A DNA stretch of 64,000 bases, taken from Spongilla lacustris. Lineage: Eukaryota; Porifera; Demospongiae; Spongillida; Spongillidae. Under the pieces are notes generated by a model. The model did not search any database. It was not told where the DNA came from and saw only the letters and a program-made list of their open reading frames with translations. Within the stretch, counting starts at the first letter, position 1. Each line of letters begins with the position of its first letter. This document shows positions 22,563 through 33,868 of the stretch, piece by piece. A program made the translations under genes and the position numbers. The DNA is taken from assembly GCA_949361645.1 (NCBI GenBank), contig OX442415.1, positions 1,104,191-1,168,190 of the forward strand, written 5' to 3'.

Positions 22563-23419
22563 CATAGATATTTAAGTAAGGGGATTGGAAACGCATCACG
22601 TGAGCGCATGATTGTACACGTACACTCCTTGACACGGTTATTATTACCCTTAAACCAATGAAGACTTGAAATCTGCTGCTACTGTGGGATTTGTTTTCGT
22701 CCTAAAACGTCATATTACATCTTCCTACGTGTCTGTAAGCCATTCTTTAACTGGCACGGCTCCTTGCTCTTATTGTTTGCTTGCTGAACGCGATTTTCTA
22801 GTACCTTACGCGACTCGGTTACGGACTGTACCTTTTATTTTTGACCAGTTCATCCCAGCGCGACTCTGTTACTACTACGTCGTTGGTAGGTCATATCTGT
22901 ATGCCTTTCCTTAATTTTGTGTACGGAGGACTGTTCCTTTGTTCGCAACCTCCATTCTAGTACGTAAGAAGCGTAAATGGAGTTACTTTGGCACTGTACC
23001 TTTTTCTGCGATTCTAAATGTGCTGGCGCGCTAAACGTTGCATATTATAGATGTGCACAGTGTGCTACGTGCCTATTGGCTGTCATTTTCCCATTAACCG
23101 TATCGCCTTAGGAGAGGTAACGAAGCTAAGGAGAGAAGCATTTATCGATTTTTGATTATTTTTTAAGCAATGGGTATAAGACATTACGAGTGTGTAGAAG
23201 AAAGTATGACTGGAAAACAAAGGCTTTGGGTACCAGGCTTTGCTTGTCCATATACCATTCGCAAAGACGTGAACCTGTGATCCTGACGTCTCGGTCCCTA
23301 TAGTCCATAAAACAGCTGCTGAATACGATATGAATTTTTAATTGTAGGCGTAACAAGGACTGTACGTGACTAATTAGATTCATTGATCCGTTTCCAATCC
23401 CCTTACTTTAATATCTATG
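22563..23419. mobile_element. 857-bp TIR element with 7-bp target duplication (P-like?)
   Basis: Ends CATAGATATTTAAGTAAGGG (left) and the inverse CCCTTACTTTAATATCTATG (right). It is flanked by the direct repeat GTTCAAC at 22556-22562 and 23420-23426. A second copy, inverted, is at 54009-54854 with a different 7-bp flank, ATCCAAC. TIRs starting CAT with a 7-8 bp duplication suit the P superfamily (inference). No transposase inside. It ends 80 bp before SCOC. Confidence 0.8.
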
Positions 23420-23506
23420 GTTCAACTGTGTTCAAATGAAATCTCAGTCACAAAAGTTATTGATCAATAATTCGCACGTGAGTAAAAATAATATTAGAAC
23501 ATCTAC

Positions 23507-23801
23507 ATGGAAGAGGGCGGAGCGAACGACGGGAGGGAAGACGCTCGGGAAGATGCAGCAAGAAAAGAAGAGCTTATCGGCAAGATACTCGAACTCCAAA
23601 ATACTCTTCACGATCTAACGCAGCGCGTAAACTCAGTTAAAGAAGAGAACGCGACGCTAAAAGCAGAGAACGACGTAAGCGTTACGTTGTGTACGTGGTG
23701 ATAGGCCTCTATAAAGCCAAGCTACCAAATTTTAGGTTCTGAATCAATACGTTGAAAACCTGATGGCCAGTTCAAGTACATTCAAATCCACCAAGAGATG
23801 A
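23507..23801 (+). CDS. SCOC: Short coiled-coil protein SCOC orthologue
   Basis: Two exons, 23507-23674 and 23736-23801, encode 77 residues with no phase break. After an acidic head (MEEGGANDGREDAREDAARK) comes a continuous coiled coil: ELIGKILELQNTLHDL, RVNSVKEENATLKAEND, then exon 2 VLNQYVENLMASSSTFKSTK. It matches animal SCOC through the KEEN..LK.EN..L.QY.ENLM core. SCOC is a small Golgi-associated coiled-coil protein that binds ARL1 and acts in autophagy regulation (family knowledge). The stop lies 36 bp from the stop of the oppositely oriented proteasome gene. The first ATG of the frame was chosen as start. Confidence 0.92.
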
Positions 23802-23837
23802 TTACTGCAACGCTATGGTGTGCTCTGTGTGGACCTC

Positions 23838-24005
23838 CTATATGTTGATAACACGCCCTAGCTTCTGTATCCTGTTCAGCAAGAGATCACCTTGCTTGAT
23901 AGTGGACTGGGGACGGGAGTAATGTTACTTACACCCACACTCACATGCATACACACACATGCATACACACACATGCATACACACTCGCACACACACTCAT
24001 GAATG

Positions 24006-24050
<45 letters not shown>

Positions 24051-25698
24051 CCTGGTACAGGTGGTTCTTGCTGTCAGGCCTGGTGGGGTTAGGAGGTAAA
24101 AATCCTCGTGGACCCACAAAAAAAGTTTCCACTTTCTTACCTGTTGGTCTCAATAATACCTCCAACCTTATCTATCCTGCAGTTCAGTCTGCCTGTAGCT
24201 ATGAACTGGGAGAGCTCTCTGTAGTGTGTGTGCACAAGACAACCTCACACACATGATCACCTCCTCCCCTCCCCCAACTCTTACCTGTCCATAAACTCCA
24301 CCCCCACTCCAAAGCTCTTAGCCATGTGGACCAGGGACACGGAGCGGTATGACTCCAGCAGCTGTGTGTAGGCCTTGATCCTCATCTCACGAATGTAGAA
24401 ACGAGTATGCGTTGCTAGGTAACGATCACACTTGAACTCCTGCTCCACCCAGACTTGTTGGGGCAGAAACAACAAGTGACTAAAGATTGCCTCCCTCCCC
24501 CTCCCACAATAGACTATCTCACTCACACAGGTTCTTGAAGAACTCGTCATATCTGCAGAAGTACAAGGACTCCACGTAGTCCTTCAGTTCAGGGAAGCTG
24601 TGGAGTACCTCTCGAATGTCTGTACCATTGATCACCTGTGCCAGCCAGTGCATGTGTGTGCTTTGTAACCCATGGTTACCACGCCACACCCCTTTACCTT
24701 ATCCTTCAGGTCACTTCGCTCCATGGCTACCATACAGCAGAACACAGCATACTTCACAAAACTCCTGTAGTCCATCAGCTCTGTGGAGGTGAACGTCGCC
24801 ATGGTTTCAAAGAAGTACGTGGCAGCTGTCTTGAAGTCCCGTATTGACATGGCGTAGAGACCGTGGTAGGTCTTGAGGCGGTTCCGGCGGTCCCAATCCC
24901 CTCCCTCCTCCAGCAAACTTGAACATGAGGAGGAGAGGGGGGAGGGGTCAGGTTACCCCGTAACCAATGACAACAATCCTATACCTCTTGGCCTTTTCGA
25001 TATTCCTAGTGATGAGGTCATGGTCCATGTAAAACAGACCAATCCGTATAAGGTAGAAGACAACATCTAGTCGATAGCCCAGTCCAACAGTCTTCTCATA
25101 GGCCACACGAAATGCACTAACAGCTGCATCCTAGGAGAGGTGTGGTGAGGATGATGAGGGTGAGGTGTGGGGTGGGTGAGAGGAGGTGTGTGGGGGTGAG
25201 GGTGTTAGTACAAGTGTAGCTCAAAACACACCACATGTCCTAGAGGATACACACCACAACGACCACCCACCTTGTCCCCAATGGTGCACAGGTACTCTGC
25301 CTTGGCCATCAGGGCGTCCTTCTGCTCGCTCTCGCCGTAGTTCTTCTGCGCGTTCTCGATGGCCTCCTCCCTTCTCTTCAGCTCCTCCACGTTCACCCTC
25401 TCCGCCGCCTCCTGGAGGCGGGCCAGCTCCGTCTTCCACTCCTGGGGCTTCACCACCGCACTCAGGGTGCGACAGAATGGTCCCATGGCTGGAGAAGGGC
25501 ACGAGCAGCTGCTTATAATAGGGCGACTATAGGAACGTTAAACGAAAACTCACAGTCCTTCCGAATGACGGCCTGAAGCTGTCGCCATAGGACATCCTTA
25601 TCTATTCCGGCCTCATCCACGTTGAGCAAGAAGACCCACTGTGCTACCTTGAGGTCCGGGTTTTCGGGCAACCCCTCCTCGTGCAAATCTAGCGGCAT
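23838..25698 (-). CDS. PSMD6: 26S proteasome non-ATPase regulatory subunit 6 (Rpn7)
   Basis: Nine exons on the minus strand: 25698-25554, 25488-25271, 25130-24985, 24917-24698, 24635-24527, 24453-24285, 24218-24141, 24079-24052 and 23906-23838. Phases are consistent and total 393 residues (human about 389). The N-terminus [20 protein letters not shown] matches the PSMD6 start. Helical repeats ([52 protein letters not shown]) are followed by the PCI part ([36 protein letters not shown]) and the C-terminus [15 protein letters not shown]. The protein is a scaffold of the proteasome lid. Introns are mostly 56-70 nt; two carry a CA microsatellite or minor repeats. No broken residue seen. Shares a 67-bp divergent promoter with the sorting nexin. 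Confidence 0.97.
24011..24047. repeat. (CA)n microsatellite in PSMD6 intron 8
   Basis: About 18 CA units directly beside the exon 8 donor. The neighbouring 23940-24010 is a degenerate CATACACACA-type repeat. Confidence 0.95.
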
Positions 25699-25765
25699 AG
25701 TAAAATTTTAAGCTGGGAACGAGAGTGCGTGAAGGAACTGCCCACGTGATGCATAAGCGATTTTG
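25699..25765. promoter_or_regulatory. 67-bp bidirectional promoter between PSMD6 and the sorting nexin
   Basis: Start codons of two divergent genes are only 67 bp apart, so both core promoters and 5' UTRs must overlap here or inside the genes. A CACGTG E-box (CCCACGTGATGC, about 25742-25753) lies near the sorting-nexin ATG. No TATA box is evident. Confidence 0.7.
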
Positions 25766-28700
25766 ATGGCCACGGAGGATAATGTTCCAGCTCCGAGTGC
25801 GGGAGAGGAGGAGGGCCGGGGTACAAGAGGCGAGGGGATGGAGGGGGGAGGAGGACCTCGCGAGATGGTCAGAGTCAAGGTGATTGGGTACCAGCTAACG
25901 GCCAAGGACTTCAACTATCAGCTGGAGGTATGTTTGGAGTACCGCTGTGCACACTGCCCCTACAGACTTGCGCGCCACAACAGGTGGAAGTGGGGGCTGA
26001 AAAGAAATCTTTAACTCGGCAATACAACGACCTCCTTTGGCTGCATCGTGTGCTGAGCAAAAACCTGGAGCCAGGCGGGAACGTTGTGAGTACTAGCTGT
26101 GGTGTCTCCGCCCACCCCTAGGTTTACCCACGGCCTTCTCTTGTGTTTATACAGATACCGCCTATGCCTGCCCCGCCCTCCAAGACCCCTGACACCAATG
26201 TACTGAAGCTTGGTGCGTTATGTGCACGTGTGTGTGTGTGTGTGTTTGTGCATCTGTCACGTGTGTGTGTGTGTGTGCATCTGTCACGTGTGCGTGTCAC
26301 ATGTACAATGAGCATATGTGTGAGTACTTACACTACATGTATGTGTCCGTTTGTGAGTTCATTCCCTCCCAACAATAATGTTTCCTAGGTGATCACTCCA
26401 GAGCTCTGTTTGGTGACCAGACAGAGATTCCTCGCCTCGCTATGGAAGGGTGGGGCCACTTGGGGGGATCTGGATGGATGCTCACTAATTAGAATACTCT
26501 GTACAGGTTTCTGCAGGCTGTGGCAAAGCATCGCTACTTCTCTGAGAACCACATCGTGTATAGCTTCCTGACCAGGGAGCAGGTGAGTGGACACTCCCCT
26601 CTAGCCCCTCCCCCTCTAGCTCCTCCTTCCACTTCCCTCTCTTTGTTCCTTCCGCCTCCCTTATACCCTCTCCATGGTGGAAACTCTAATCAATTATCAC
26701 CACACATCACTACAACATAATATGCACAATTCCCTCATTTGCTCCTACAACTCCACTACTCCTTCCTCTCCTCCCTCCCTCCCCTCCTTCCCTTCCCTCC
26801 CCTCCCTCCAGCTATCAGACCATGACCTGCAGAGTGCCAACTCCCTGTGGTCTCAGTTCTCCAAGGTGATCTCTGATTACCAGCTAAGCTCCATATCGGT
26901 ACATAACAGTGGGAGGAGGGGGGTGGCACTAATTAGAGTCCCTTCCCCCCCAACCAGGAGCCTGATGACCACTTTCCACAATACCTCAAGAGTGTGGAGA
27001 AAAGAATACCAGCTTTGCTAACCTGTTCCCAGGTATATTGTCCTCCTCCCCAGCCCCTTTCCCCTCTCTCTACTCTCCTTCCTCCAGGACTTCACAAGGA
27101 TGTGTCATTCTTGGCAGAGTGAGTACATTGTCTGTGTGGGGAGAGGAGGGTTCACGGTTGTGTGGTGGAGGGCATGGAGAGGAGGGAGGGGGGGATGGCA
27201 TGGGGAGGAGGGAGGAGCTGGTGGAGGACATGGGGAGGAGGGATGGGCTGGTGGAGGGCATGGGGAGGAGAGGGAAGCTTCTTGATATTATTGTGGTAAG
27301 TGAAGCTATAGATATGATTTGTTGTGGTGCTGGTCCCCAGACTTTGCTTGTTCCTTGATGGCTGTCACGGATGAGCTGCGTCTCCTTGGCAACAGTGAAG
27401 AGACCAAGAATGAGCAGTGCTCGAGGTAAGTGAGCAATATGGGTGGGCACTTATTAGAATGATTATGGTCTGCTGTTACCATAGATATTGTTTTAAATTT
27501 GCCGAAGGTCTTGAAGAGGATAAGGTAGTCATCATGGTGGAAGTTTGATGCACACACATCATGTATATCACACATGTACACCCTCACACATATACACACC
27601 CTCATATATAAGGAATACTCACATGCTGCTTCTATGGATGCCATGACAACCATTGGCTTCACTTTTGACTTGTACCACAAGTCCTTTGAACAAGTCAAGG
27701 TATGTACCCTCTCCGCTCCCCTTCCCACATATGCCCCCTTCCCTCACTCCCCCTTACCCTCACTCCCCCTTCCCTCACTCCCCCTTACCCTCACTCCCCC
27801 TTCCCCTCACTCCCCCTTCCTTCACTCCCCCTTTCTTCCCCCTCACATGTGCCCCCCTCCACAGGAGATTAGATGTACTATTGGGTTTGGTGTTACCATC
27901 TACAGGGAGTATTAGAGGTCATCATGGTAGGCAATGAAACAAGCTAACCCAGTATAGAGGATTTGTAGCAGAGACTGATGGTACATGCCATTCAGAGGCG
28001 GCCCCAGCGTTTAGCAAGGGGAGTGGCCCAAGCATACGAGGGGAGGGGCCAAGCACCAAAAATTTCATAACCGTTTGATGTTAATAATCCTTGTTTTATT
28101 TATACATGCAAGCGAGCACTAGAAGACTGCTACCAAACATTGAAGATAGTTTTAGGGAGTGGAGGGATGGGGAGGAATGTCATAACCCGGGAGGGGGGGG
28201 GGGTGGCCAATGCCCCTCCCCCTTCCACCTCTGGCTGCCAATATGTGATTTGGTAATACTTAGAACAACTGATGGACAGAATAGCAGAGTGGCAATCTTT
28301 CTGTTTTTACAGAACCACATTGCTAAGCTTTAGCATCTTATCTCCATAATAGAATTCACATTGACTAGGTGATGTGCACAACCATTAGGGTATACAACCA
28401 TTAGGGTATACAACCATTAGGGTATACAACCATTAGGGCATGCAACCATTAGGGCATACAAAAAACATTAAGCATTTCTGCTGGCTGGCTGAGCAGGACA
28501 GTTCTATGGCAGAGTCTAGTGGGGAGCATGTGCCTCTATGGTATGACGATCTTGAGCCATGAAGACACATGATTGCAGAAAGTAGCAACGAAGTGCTCAA
28601 TTTGGTATGAAGCCAAAAAGAAATGGTTCTAAAGGCTGTATGGTTGATCGTGCTTCTCTGCAATAAGTGACACATTATTATGGCGGCAGCATGACCTGAT

Positions 28701-29303
28701 CCACAAGATGTGCATGCTGTAAAGATTTGGCAACATTTGTCATCATATTGGTATATCTCCCATGGCAACAGGAGATGCTGTTCCGCAGGCTGGCTAAGGT
28801 ACAGCAGCTGGCCACAGCCTCCCAGCAGCTGGAGAAGGCCAGGCCAGACAAGAGGCCCATTGTAAGGGGAGCCATCTTGTGTGCACACACACCTATGTTC
28901 AGGCCACACCTCCTTCCTTAACAGGCGGAGAAGGCACGAGAGGATGCTCTGAGATCATTGGAGAAGATCAGTGCCACTGCTGATGATGAGGTAATGACCA
29001 CACCCACCATGCATCACCTTGACACATTCTGGTCTGCCTCCTTCCCAACCCTTCTCTCTACCTCCTCCCCACCCCTTCTCTACCTCCCCCCCCCAACCCT
29101 TCTCTGCCTCCTCCCCATCCCTTCTCTGCCTCCTCCCCATCCCTTCTCTGCCTCCTCCCCATCAGTATGTGCACTTCCAGCATGAGTACACAGATCAGGT
29201 GAGGATGAAGCTGCAGGCTTATGTGGAGGCTCAGGTCACCCACTGCAAGAGGTCACTGGAGAACATCAATAAGCTAAGAAGTGACCTCGAGGCGCTGCCA
29301 TAG
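25766..29303 (+). CDS. SNX-BAR sorting nexin, SNX5/6-like
   Basis: Fourteen exons: 25766-25927, 25984-26085, 26155-26212, 26389-26449, 26507-26582, 26812-26898, 26958-27032, 27088-27118, 27341-27425, 27485-27524, 27613-27699, 28772-28861, 28925-28990 and 29166-29303, in phase, 385 residues (human SNX5 404). The PX domain (about 33-145) has the core VEVGAEKKSLTRQYNDLLWL, the proline loop IPPMPAPP and FLQAVAKHRYFSENH. The rest is a helical BAR-type region (for example EMLFRRLAKVQQLATASQQL) ending soon after the last helix, as in SNX5/6. Such proteins bind endosomal membranes and form retromer-linked tubules. Subfamily placement is from motif spacing only. Exon 8 (31 nt) and the phase around 27118 are the least certain. 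The Gly/Glu-rich N-terminus (residues 14-31) is the seed of the minisatellite in the pseudogene at 46672. The alternative upstream TTG at 25763 was not used. Confidence 0.88.
26222..26300. repeat. GT-rich microsatellite in sorting-nexin intron 3
   Basis: Interrupted (GT)n with CATCTGTCACGTGTG repeats. A diverged copy is in the pseudogene at about 47510-47575. Confidence 0.85.
27120..27295. repeat. G-rich degenerate repeat in sorting-nexin intron 8
   Basis: Imperfect ~30-bp units of GGCATGGGGAGGAGGGA type. They generate Gly-rich open frames that are not genes. Confidence 0.75.
28376..28460. repeat. 17-bp tandem repeat ACAACCATTAGGGTAT in sorting-nexin intron 11
   Basis: About five copies of ACAACCATTAGGGTAT(A), the last ones with GCA/TGC changes. 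Lies in the 1.07-kb intron 11, the longest of this gene. Confidence 0.85.
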
Positions 29304-29965
29304 CAACAGTCATGACCCCCCCCCCCCCCCCCCCCCCTCATGTGTGCTTTGGTATAACTGCTGGAGTGTGTCCTCTGTAATGATGTGTGTGTCAGAACAG
29401 CCATGTTGTATGTACTGTGCATGTGTCCTTTATTCACCAACAAATAATGTAGACATGTTGGCACATCAGCTACCTCCTAGTGAAAGATTTCGAGTACTAC
29501 ATCACATGTAGTTTAATTACATTAATTGCTTATTATGTAACTATCACCTTGGTGTTCGTAACTATCACCTTGGTACGCTTGCATAGGGTCTGGAGACATT
29601 CGCGTACAATGTTTGTGCCCAGGGAGCAGGATTTGTAACGCAACCAATCAAATTTCGTGTTTATGATGAATATACTTAAAAACGCGTGACTTTTATGTTT
29701 TGCTGGCAATAAGAATGATGTCATTATTAATCGCTAGCCATACTAGTAACTCGCGAAGCAAAGAAAGAAAGCTTTGTTGGCGTGGCTGAAGATTGGTGCT
29801 GCTGTTTGGAGCGCGTTCGTATTGCATGCTGGGAATTTTCACCGATAATGAATTACACCTGCTTGGGTCGTTTCACGGCATTTCATCACCAGCTAACAAC
29901 TGTAGGTCTTATTTGTATGAAAGGGCACGTTTGGAAATCAAATGCTACTTTTTGAAGCTAATCTC
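29304..29965. other. Intergenic, no gene recognised
   Basis: Starts with the sorting-nexin 3' flank, including a C-run at 29317-29337 just after the stop when read outward. A 19-bp direct duplication GTAACTATCACCTTGGT occurs at about 29536 and 29559. No coding region seen. Confidence 0.45.
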
Positions 29966-29973
29966 GTCTTCTT

Positions 29974-30906
29974 TAGGGTCAACTATCGATAAGGTTTTGA
30001 GCTTATCGGTAATTATCAGTTAGTAAACACCTACTATCGAATATGTACCCTTACATACAATGTATTGTTCTTATTAGTTACCATGGCAACTAGGTACAGC
30101 GCTTTGAACTTGTGCAACCACCTTAGACTTGTCAGTGCTGTTGTTGTACAGTTTTTAGATCTAGGTGGGAAAGCCGGCAGGGAGGGAGAGGGTGGGAGGG
30201 CGAGGAGGAAGTGTTCTGTAAGGTCATAAGGTGCATAGGCTAAACTGTCACATTTGTCCACAGTATCACATATGCACGTTTAGTTTGTATGCCATTAAAT
30301 AGGATGCTGACCGGCGATTGAATATTTTAGCTACACTGTACGTAAAGACTAGAAAAACACACACTATTAATCTTCACAACACACACGCACACACACATAT
30401 ACTGTTTGTAGCATCAGGTAAACACCACGATACAGAACGCTATAAATAGGTGACACACGCCTACAGGGTACGTGTTCCGCGCAAAGCGGTCGATTCCGGT
30501 CATTGGAGACAGGTCGGTACTGCTTCCAGACCATTATTCCGTTGCAGATGGAGCATTTTTCATTGTATTGATAAAGACGACGATACTTCATTTTTCATTT
30601 TTCAATACCTTGCGGCGCACTGGATTTAGGCCACAAATTGAATTCGATCACGTGCAACATTGACAATCGAGCCCAAAAGGATAAATAGAAATAGGAGAAA
30701 TTAAATTACACGGACCGTGAATAATTATTTGGAAGGCCAGTACAAGAAAAATAAAAAATCTATAAGAAAGCCGAGTGTTCGGTTAGAAGTTACCTCTTAC
30801 TGAACGGTAATGAATAACAAACTGTCTTCCCGCCAGTTCCCGGTTGCTTAACGGTATCGGATAACCGGTAAGCGGTAAGGACAAACCTTATCGATAGTTG
30901 ACCCTA
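29974..30906. mobile_element. 933-bp hAT-type non-autonomous element with 8-bp target duplication
   Basis: TIR TAGGGTCAACTATCGATAAG at the left end is matched by its inverse at the right end (CTTATCGATAGTTGACCCTA, ending 30906). The flanks carry the exact 8-bp direct repeat GTCTTCTT at 29966-29973 and 30907-30914. An 8-bp duplication with a TAGGG-type terminus is characteristic of the hAT superfamily. No transposase frame inside. Confidence 0.9.
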
Positions 30907-30914
30907 GTCTTCTT

Positions 30915-31194
30915 ACGACGTTCCTGTCGCGAGTTATACGTGATGAACGGCGGAATTTTGTCACTCCACGTAAACAGTAAAAGTAAACGGCACTGTTTAG
31001 CGAAGCTCACGTTATATGTGCATATCTGTCATGTTTGTGATGGATTATATGCGAGCTGGCGAGTATTTACTATTACTATAGGCAAGCGCTCGATCGAAAA
31101 CCACGCCCACGAAGCCAACCCTAAATAGGACCCACAACCGTGGGTCCTGATATGTTGCCAAATATACACACTTTACATAATACCCACCCTGTGC
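30915..31194. other. Short intergenic stretch before the TRAF-like gene
   Basis: No motif recognised beyond a small palindrome around 31122-31148 (AATAGGACCCACAACCGTGGGTCCTGAT). A similar hairpin, ATAGGACCTACTAACGTAGGTCCTGAT, occurs at 51838-51864. Confidence 0.45.
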
Positions 31195-32406
31195 CTAGTC
31201 ACTATCATTCGAATCATAAGAGTGGGATAGCGATCTACTGCTCCCCGGAGGCGGAGGAGGTTGGGGACGCCCATAGGCAGATGGTTTCATTATTCTCTTG
31301 GCCGCAGCATCAGCTTCAGCCTTGGCTTTATCCATCAGTGGCTGAAGTGATGATGTAATTTCTTCTAGTTTATCTTCCAATAATGACTTCTGCTCTTCTA
31401 ATTTTCCCTCCAATGTTTCGGCCTGCTCCTGTTGACGCTTATCAAATGTTGTTATATGCTTTTGTAACTTGTTCTCCAACAGTCCCATCTGTTCCTGTTG
31501 CTTCTTAATTAATGTCGTCTGCTCTTCCAACTTCTTTATAAACATTAGTTTCATCTCTTTCATTTGTTGTTGGTAAAACTGCTGTTGTTCAGCAAATGCT
31601 TTGGAGCGGAGAGCAGATAAATGTACCTCGCTGTTCTGCTCGTGTTGGACGATCTCGCACCGTGGGGCAACGTGGGAACATCCCAAGGGGGCGTGGACAC
31701 ATGGGACGGGCTCGTTGGGACAATCCCTCCTGTGCGCATCAAGAGTTTGGCGGGTAAGATTTAGAGCTTTGCACTGGCGAGGGCATGCCACGGGAGCGTG
31801 CGGACATATCTCGGTGTGGGCGGACATCTTATTGTATGCTGTGGACACTTCACATGACGGATGAGGACAGCCGGTCATTCGAAGCTTGCAGTGGTGTGCG
31901 AGATGATCGACGAGATCGTGGCGACTCAGACGAACATCGCACGTATCTCGCTCGCTGACACCTTTTGCTTTGGATTTGAAGTTCGGGCAGCTCTGGAGAC
32001 AATGAAACTGATTGTGTGTGTCCATCTCTCCTCGAGGGACAAGCGCAGCGCAATCCTTTGCGGAGCACGTGATCGGCTCATGAGGACAGTCTGTGTCTAG
32101 ATGGTCGTCCAATCGACCGCACGTTCCCTTCCACTTGCATTTATCGTGCACACACAGAACGTCCAGAGCAGATACGCGAGCTGCAACAAAGGCAGAGGGT
32201 ATAGGCGCGGTAAGAGGTTCTCTACAAACAGGACAGACTGGATTTCGTCGCAAGCTTTCCGTGAGACAGTCGGAACAAAACAGATGGGCTCCAGATTGGC
32301 ACGTGACTGGTGAGCGGCACACTTCGAAGCATACGAGGCAGTGGTAGGCTTCACTACTGGCTTGATTGCAGAACTTGCTGGCAGGAAAACCACCTCGCCT
32401 TGCCAT
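31195..32406 (-). CDS. RING-finger TRAF-like protein, intronless, 403 aa
   Basis: A single uninterrupted frame. Residues about 23-63 form a C3HC4 RING (CLVCFEVCRSPVTCQ, HLFCSDCL, PVCPVCREPL). Residues about 80-260 carry a series of TRAF-type zinc fingers (for example CPHEPITCSAKDCAALVPRG, CPHAPVACPRQCKA, CPNEPVPCVHAPLGCSH). Then comes a long Gln/Lys/Glu coiled coil (about 270-375) with repeats such as KLEEQKSLLEDKLEEI, and a Pro/Ser-rich tail. There is no MATH/TRAF-C domain. The likely role is a RING E3 ubiquitin ligase that oligomerises through the coiled coil (family inference). Lack of introns in an intron-rich neighbourhood suggests an ancestral retrocopy or an intronless family. Close relatives are at 54913 and, broken, at 42995. 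Confidence 0.88.
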   Translation of the reverse strand: MARRGGFPASKFCNQASSEAYHCLVCFEVCRSPVTCQSGAHLFCSDCLTESLRRNPVCPVCREPLTAPIPSAFVAARVSALDVLCVHDKCKWKGTCGRLDDHLDTDCPHEPITCSAKDCAALVPRGEMDTHNQFHCLQSCPNFKSKAKGVSERDTCDVRLSRHDLVDHLAHHCKLRMTGCPHPSCEVSTAYNKMSAHTEICPHAPVACPRQCKALNLTRQTLDAHRRDCPNEPVPCVHAPLGCSHVAPRCEIVQHEQNSEVHLSALRSKAFAEQQQFYQQQMKEMKLMFIKKLEEQTTLIKKQQEQMGLLENKLQKHITTFDKRQQEQAETLEGKLEEQKSLLEDKLEEITSSLQPLMDKAKAEADAAAKRIMKPSAYGRPQPPPPPGSSRSLSHSYDSNDSD

Positions 32407-33330
32407 ACTGCGGGGGCGGCGGAAGTGGGGGGGGTAATACTATGAATATATAATGAGTGGGCGTGGTAGATAGTGGCTGCGCATGCGAAAATGAACCGCT
32501 TGTTGCGTAGCTACTACTTTTAAAATAGTTCATCCGATTCCCGTTCTCTTTGATAGTAATAATATTTCTGCTCGGTAAAGTTGGGGAGGGGGGGGGGACA
32601 TAATCAATCAAGTTCTATTTTTTTAATTACGACAAGTAGCATGTTATACATGTAGTGAACCCACATATTGTACCTTTCCTATAATTTATGTAGTTCATGT
32701 ATGAACAAAAATAATTTTTACACGTTTCTTATTGTATGGCAGGCTTAGCCTGACTTTGATACGAGCCAACCACGGGCACTCCTGTCTCGAGCAGGATCAT
32801 CTGTGGAAGATCCATAGAACTTCTTGTAATATTAGTCCTTTTGTGTGTAATGTATATGTGTGTTAATAATAATAAAAACGTTTCTTAAAAGTAAAAAATA
32901 TCTTGTTTCACTACATTTTTCCCCTATTCATACGTTGCGTTCATAAGAGCAAACGAAGATAGAACTGAAGGGCAACCTTGGAATACTACCCATTTATATA
33001 GTGCAATGTCACATCAAACAATTTCTTGCTAGCATCACTGAACTGGCATGTGAGGTTATTCTGGAAGGCAAGGGGATCCCTAAAAAATGAAGTTGTAGTG
33101 GTAGTGATGGAACAAAATATTATGCTCAGACCACAAATGCCCAACCAGAGCATCTTGGTATTTTAATGCCATTTCCCGCCTGACACACTTTTCATTAAAC
33201 TGCGCTCTGGGTCACTTGCTACCAAAACTGGTTCATCATGCAGGATCAACCTAAGCATAGCCCATCATGTCATACACAAGAACACCCATCACAACTATCC
33301 CCTCACGGGATTCAAAGGGCATTATTTTGT
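32407..33330. other. Intergenic region upstream of the TRAF-like gene
   Basis: A GC-rich promoter-like stretch (about 32410-32435) lies directly before the start codon. Further out is AT-rich sequence with short repeats near 32870-33250. No coding region recognised. Confidence 0.45.
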
Positions 33331-33341
33331 GTGTGTGTCAC

Positions 33342-33432
<91 letters not shown>
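33331..33432. repeat. (GT)n microsatellite, about 100 bp
   Basis: Almost pure GT/TG dinucleotide run with one interruption. It yields Cys/Val-repeat frames that are artefacts. Confidence 0.97.
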
Positions 33433-33436
<4 letters not shown>

Positions 33437-33868
33437 CATGATATATGTTTATGTGTAGTCATGCTTGGTTATTAATTGAAGTGTACAGTCATACGAGCAT
33501 GTTTATCTTGCGTGAGTGTGCGTTGTGTGGGTGCGTTTTGAGACGATAACTGAGGTAGGTATTCAATTAACGATTGATTCTAATCCAAGCCCACCTGCCT
33601 GGGCCTACTAGTAAGGTGTGCAGGCTAGATTTAAAATTGTGCAAGCAATTAAGTATTTACTACATACTTAGAGTGCTGCATATGGTACATATGTACAGAC
33701 GACCCATATGTGAGATGCGTTTTAGGAGTGTGTGCTATACCAGTATCTATGGCTAGTAGTACCGTGTTTTAAAAATCACTCTTCAGACATTTAGCAAAAG
33801 ATGTAGATAGTTTCCTTCTCAATGCCCTAGCTGGGCCACAGGAGTGCTCTAGAAGAGGCAAAAGGTGC
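33433..33868. other. Intergenic, no feature recognised
   Basis: AT-rich sequence. No protein or RNA gene seen. Confidence 0.4.

Noticed and set aside
27865..27918. Extra sorting-nexin exon after CCTCCACAG at 27864
   Set aside because: Including it would break the phase between exon 11 (ends 27699) and exon 12 (28772), which join in frame without it; it contains a stop soon after.
33238..33458. Cys/Val dipeptide-repeat frames
   Set aside because: Translation of a (GT)n microsatellite.
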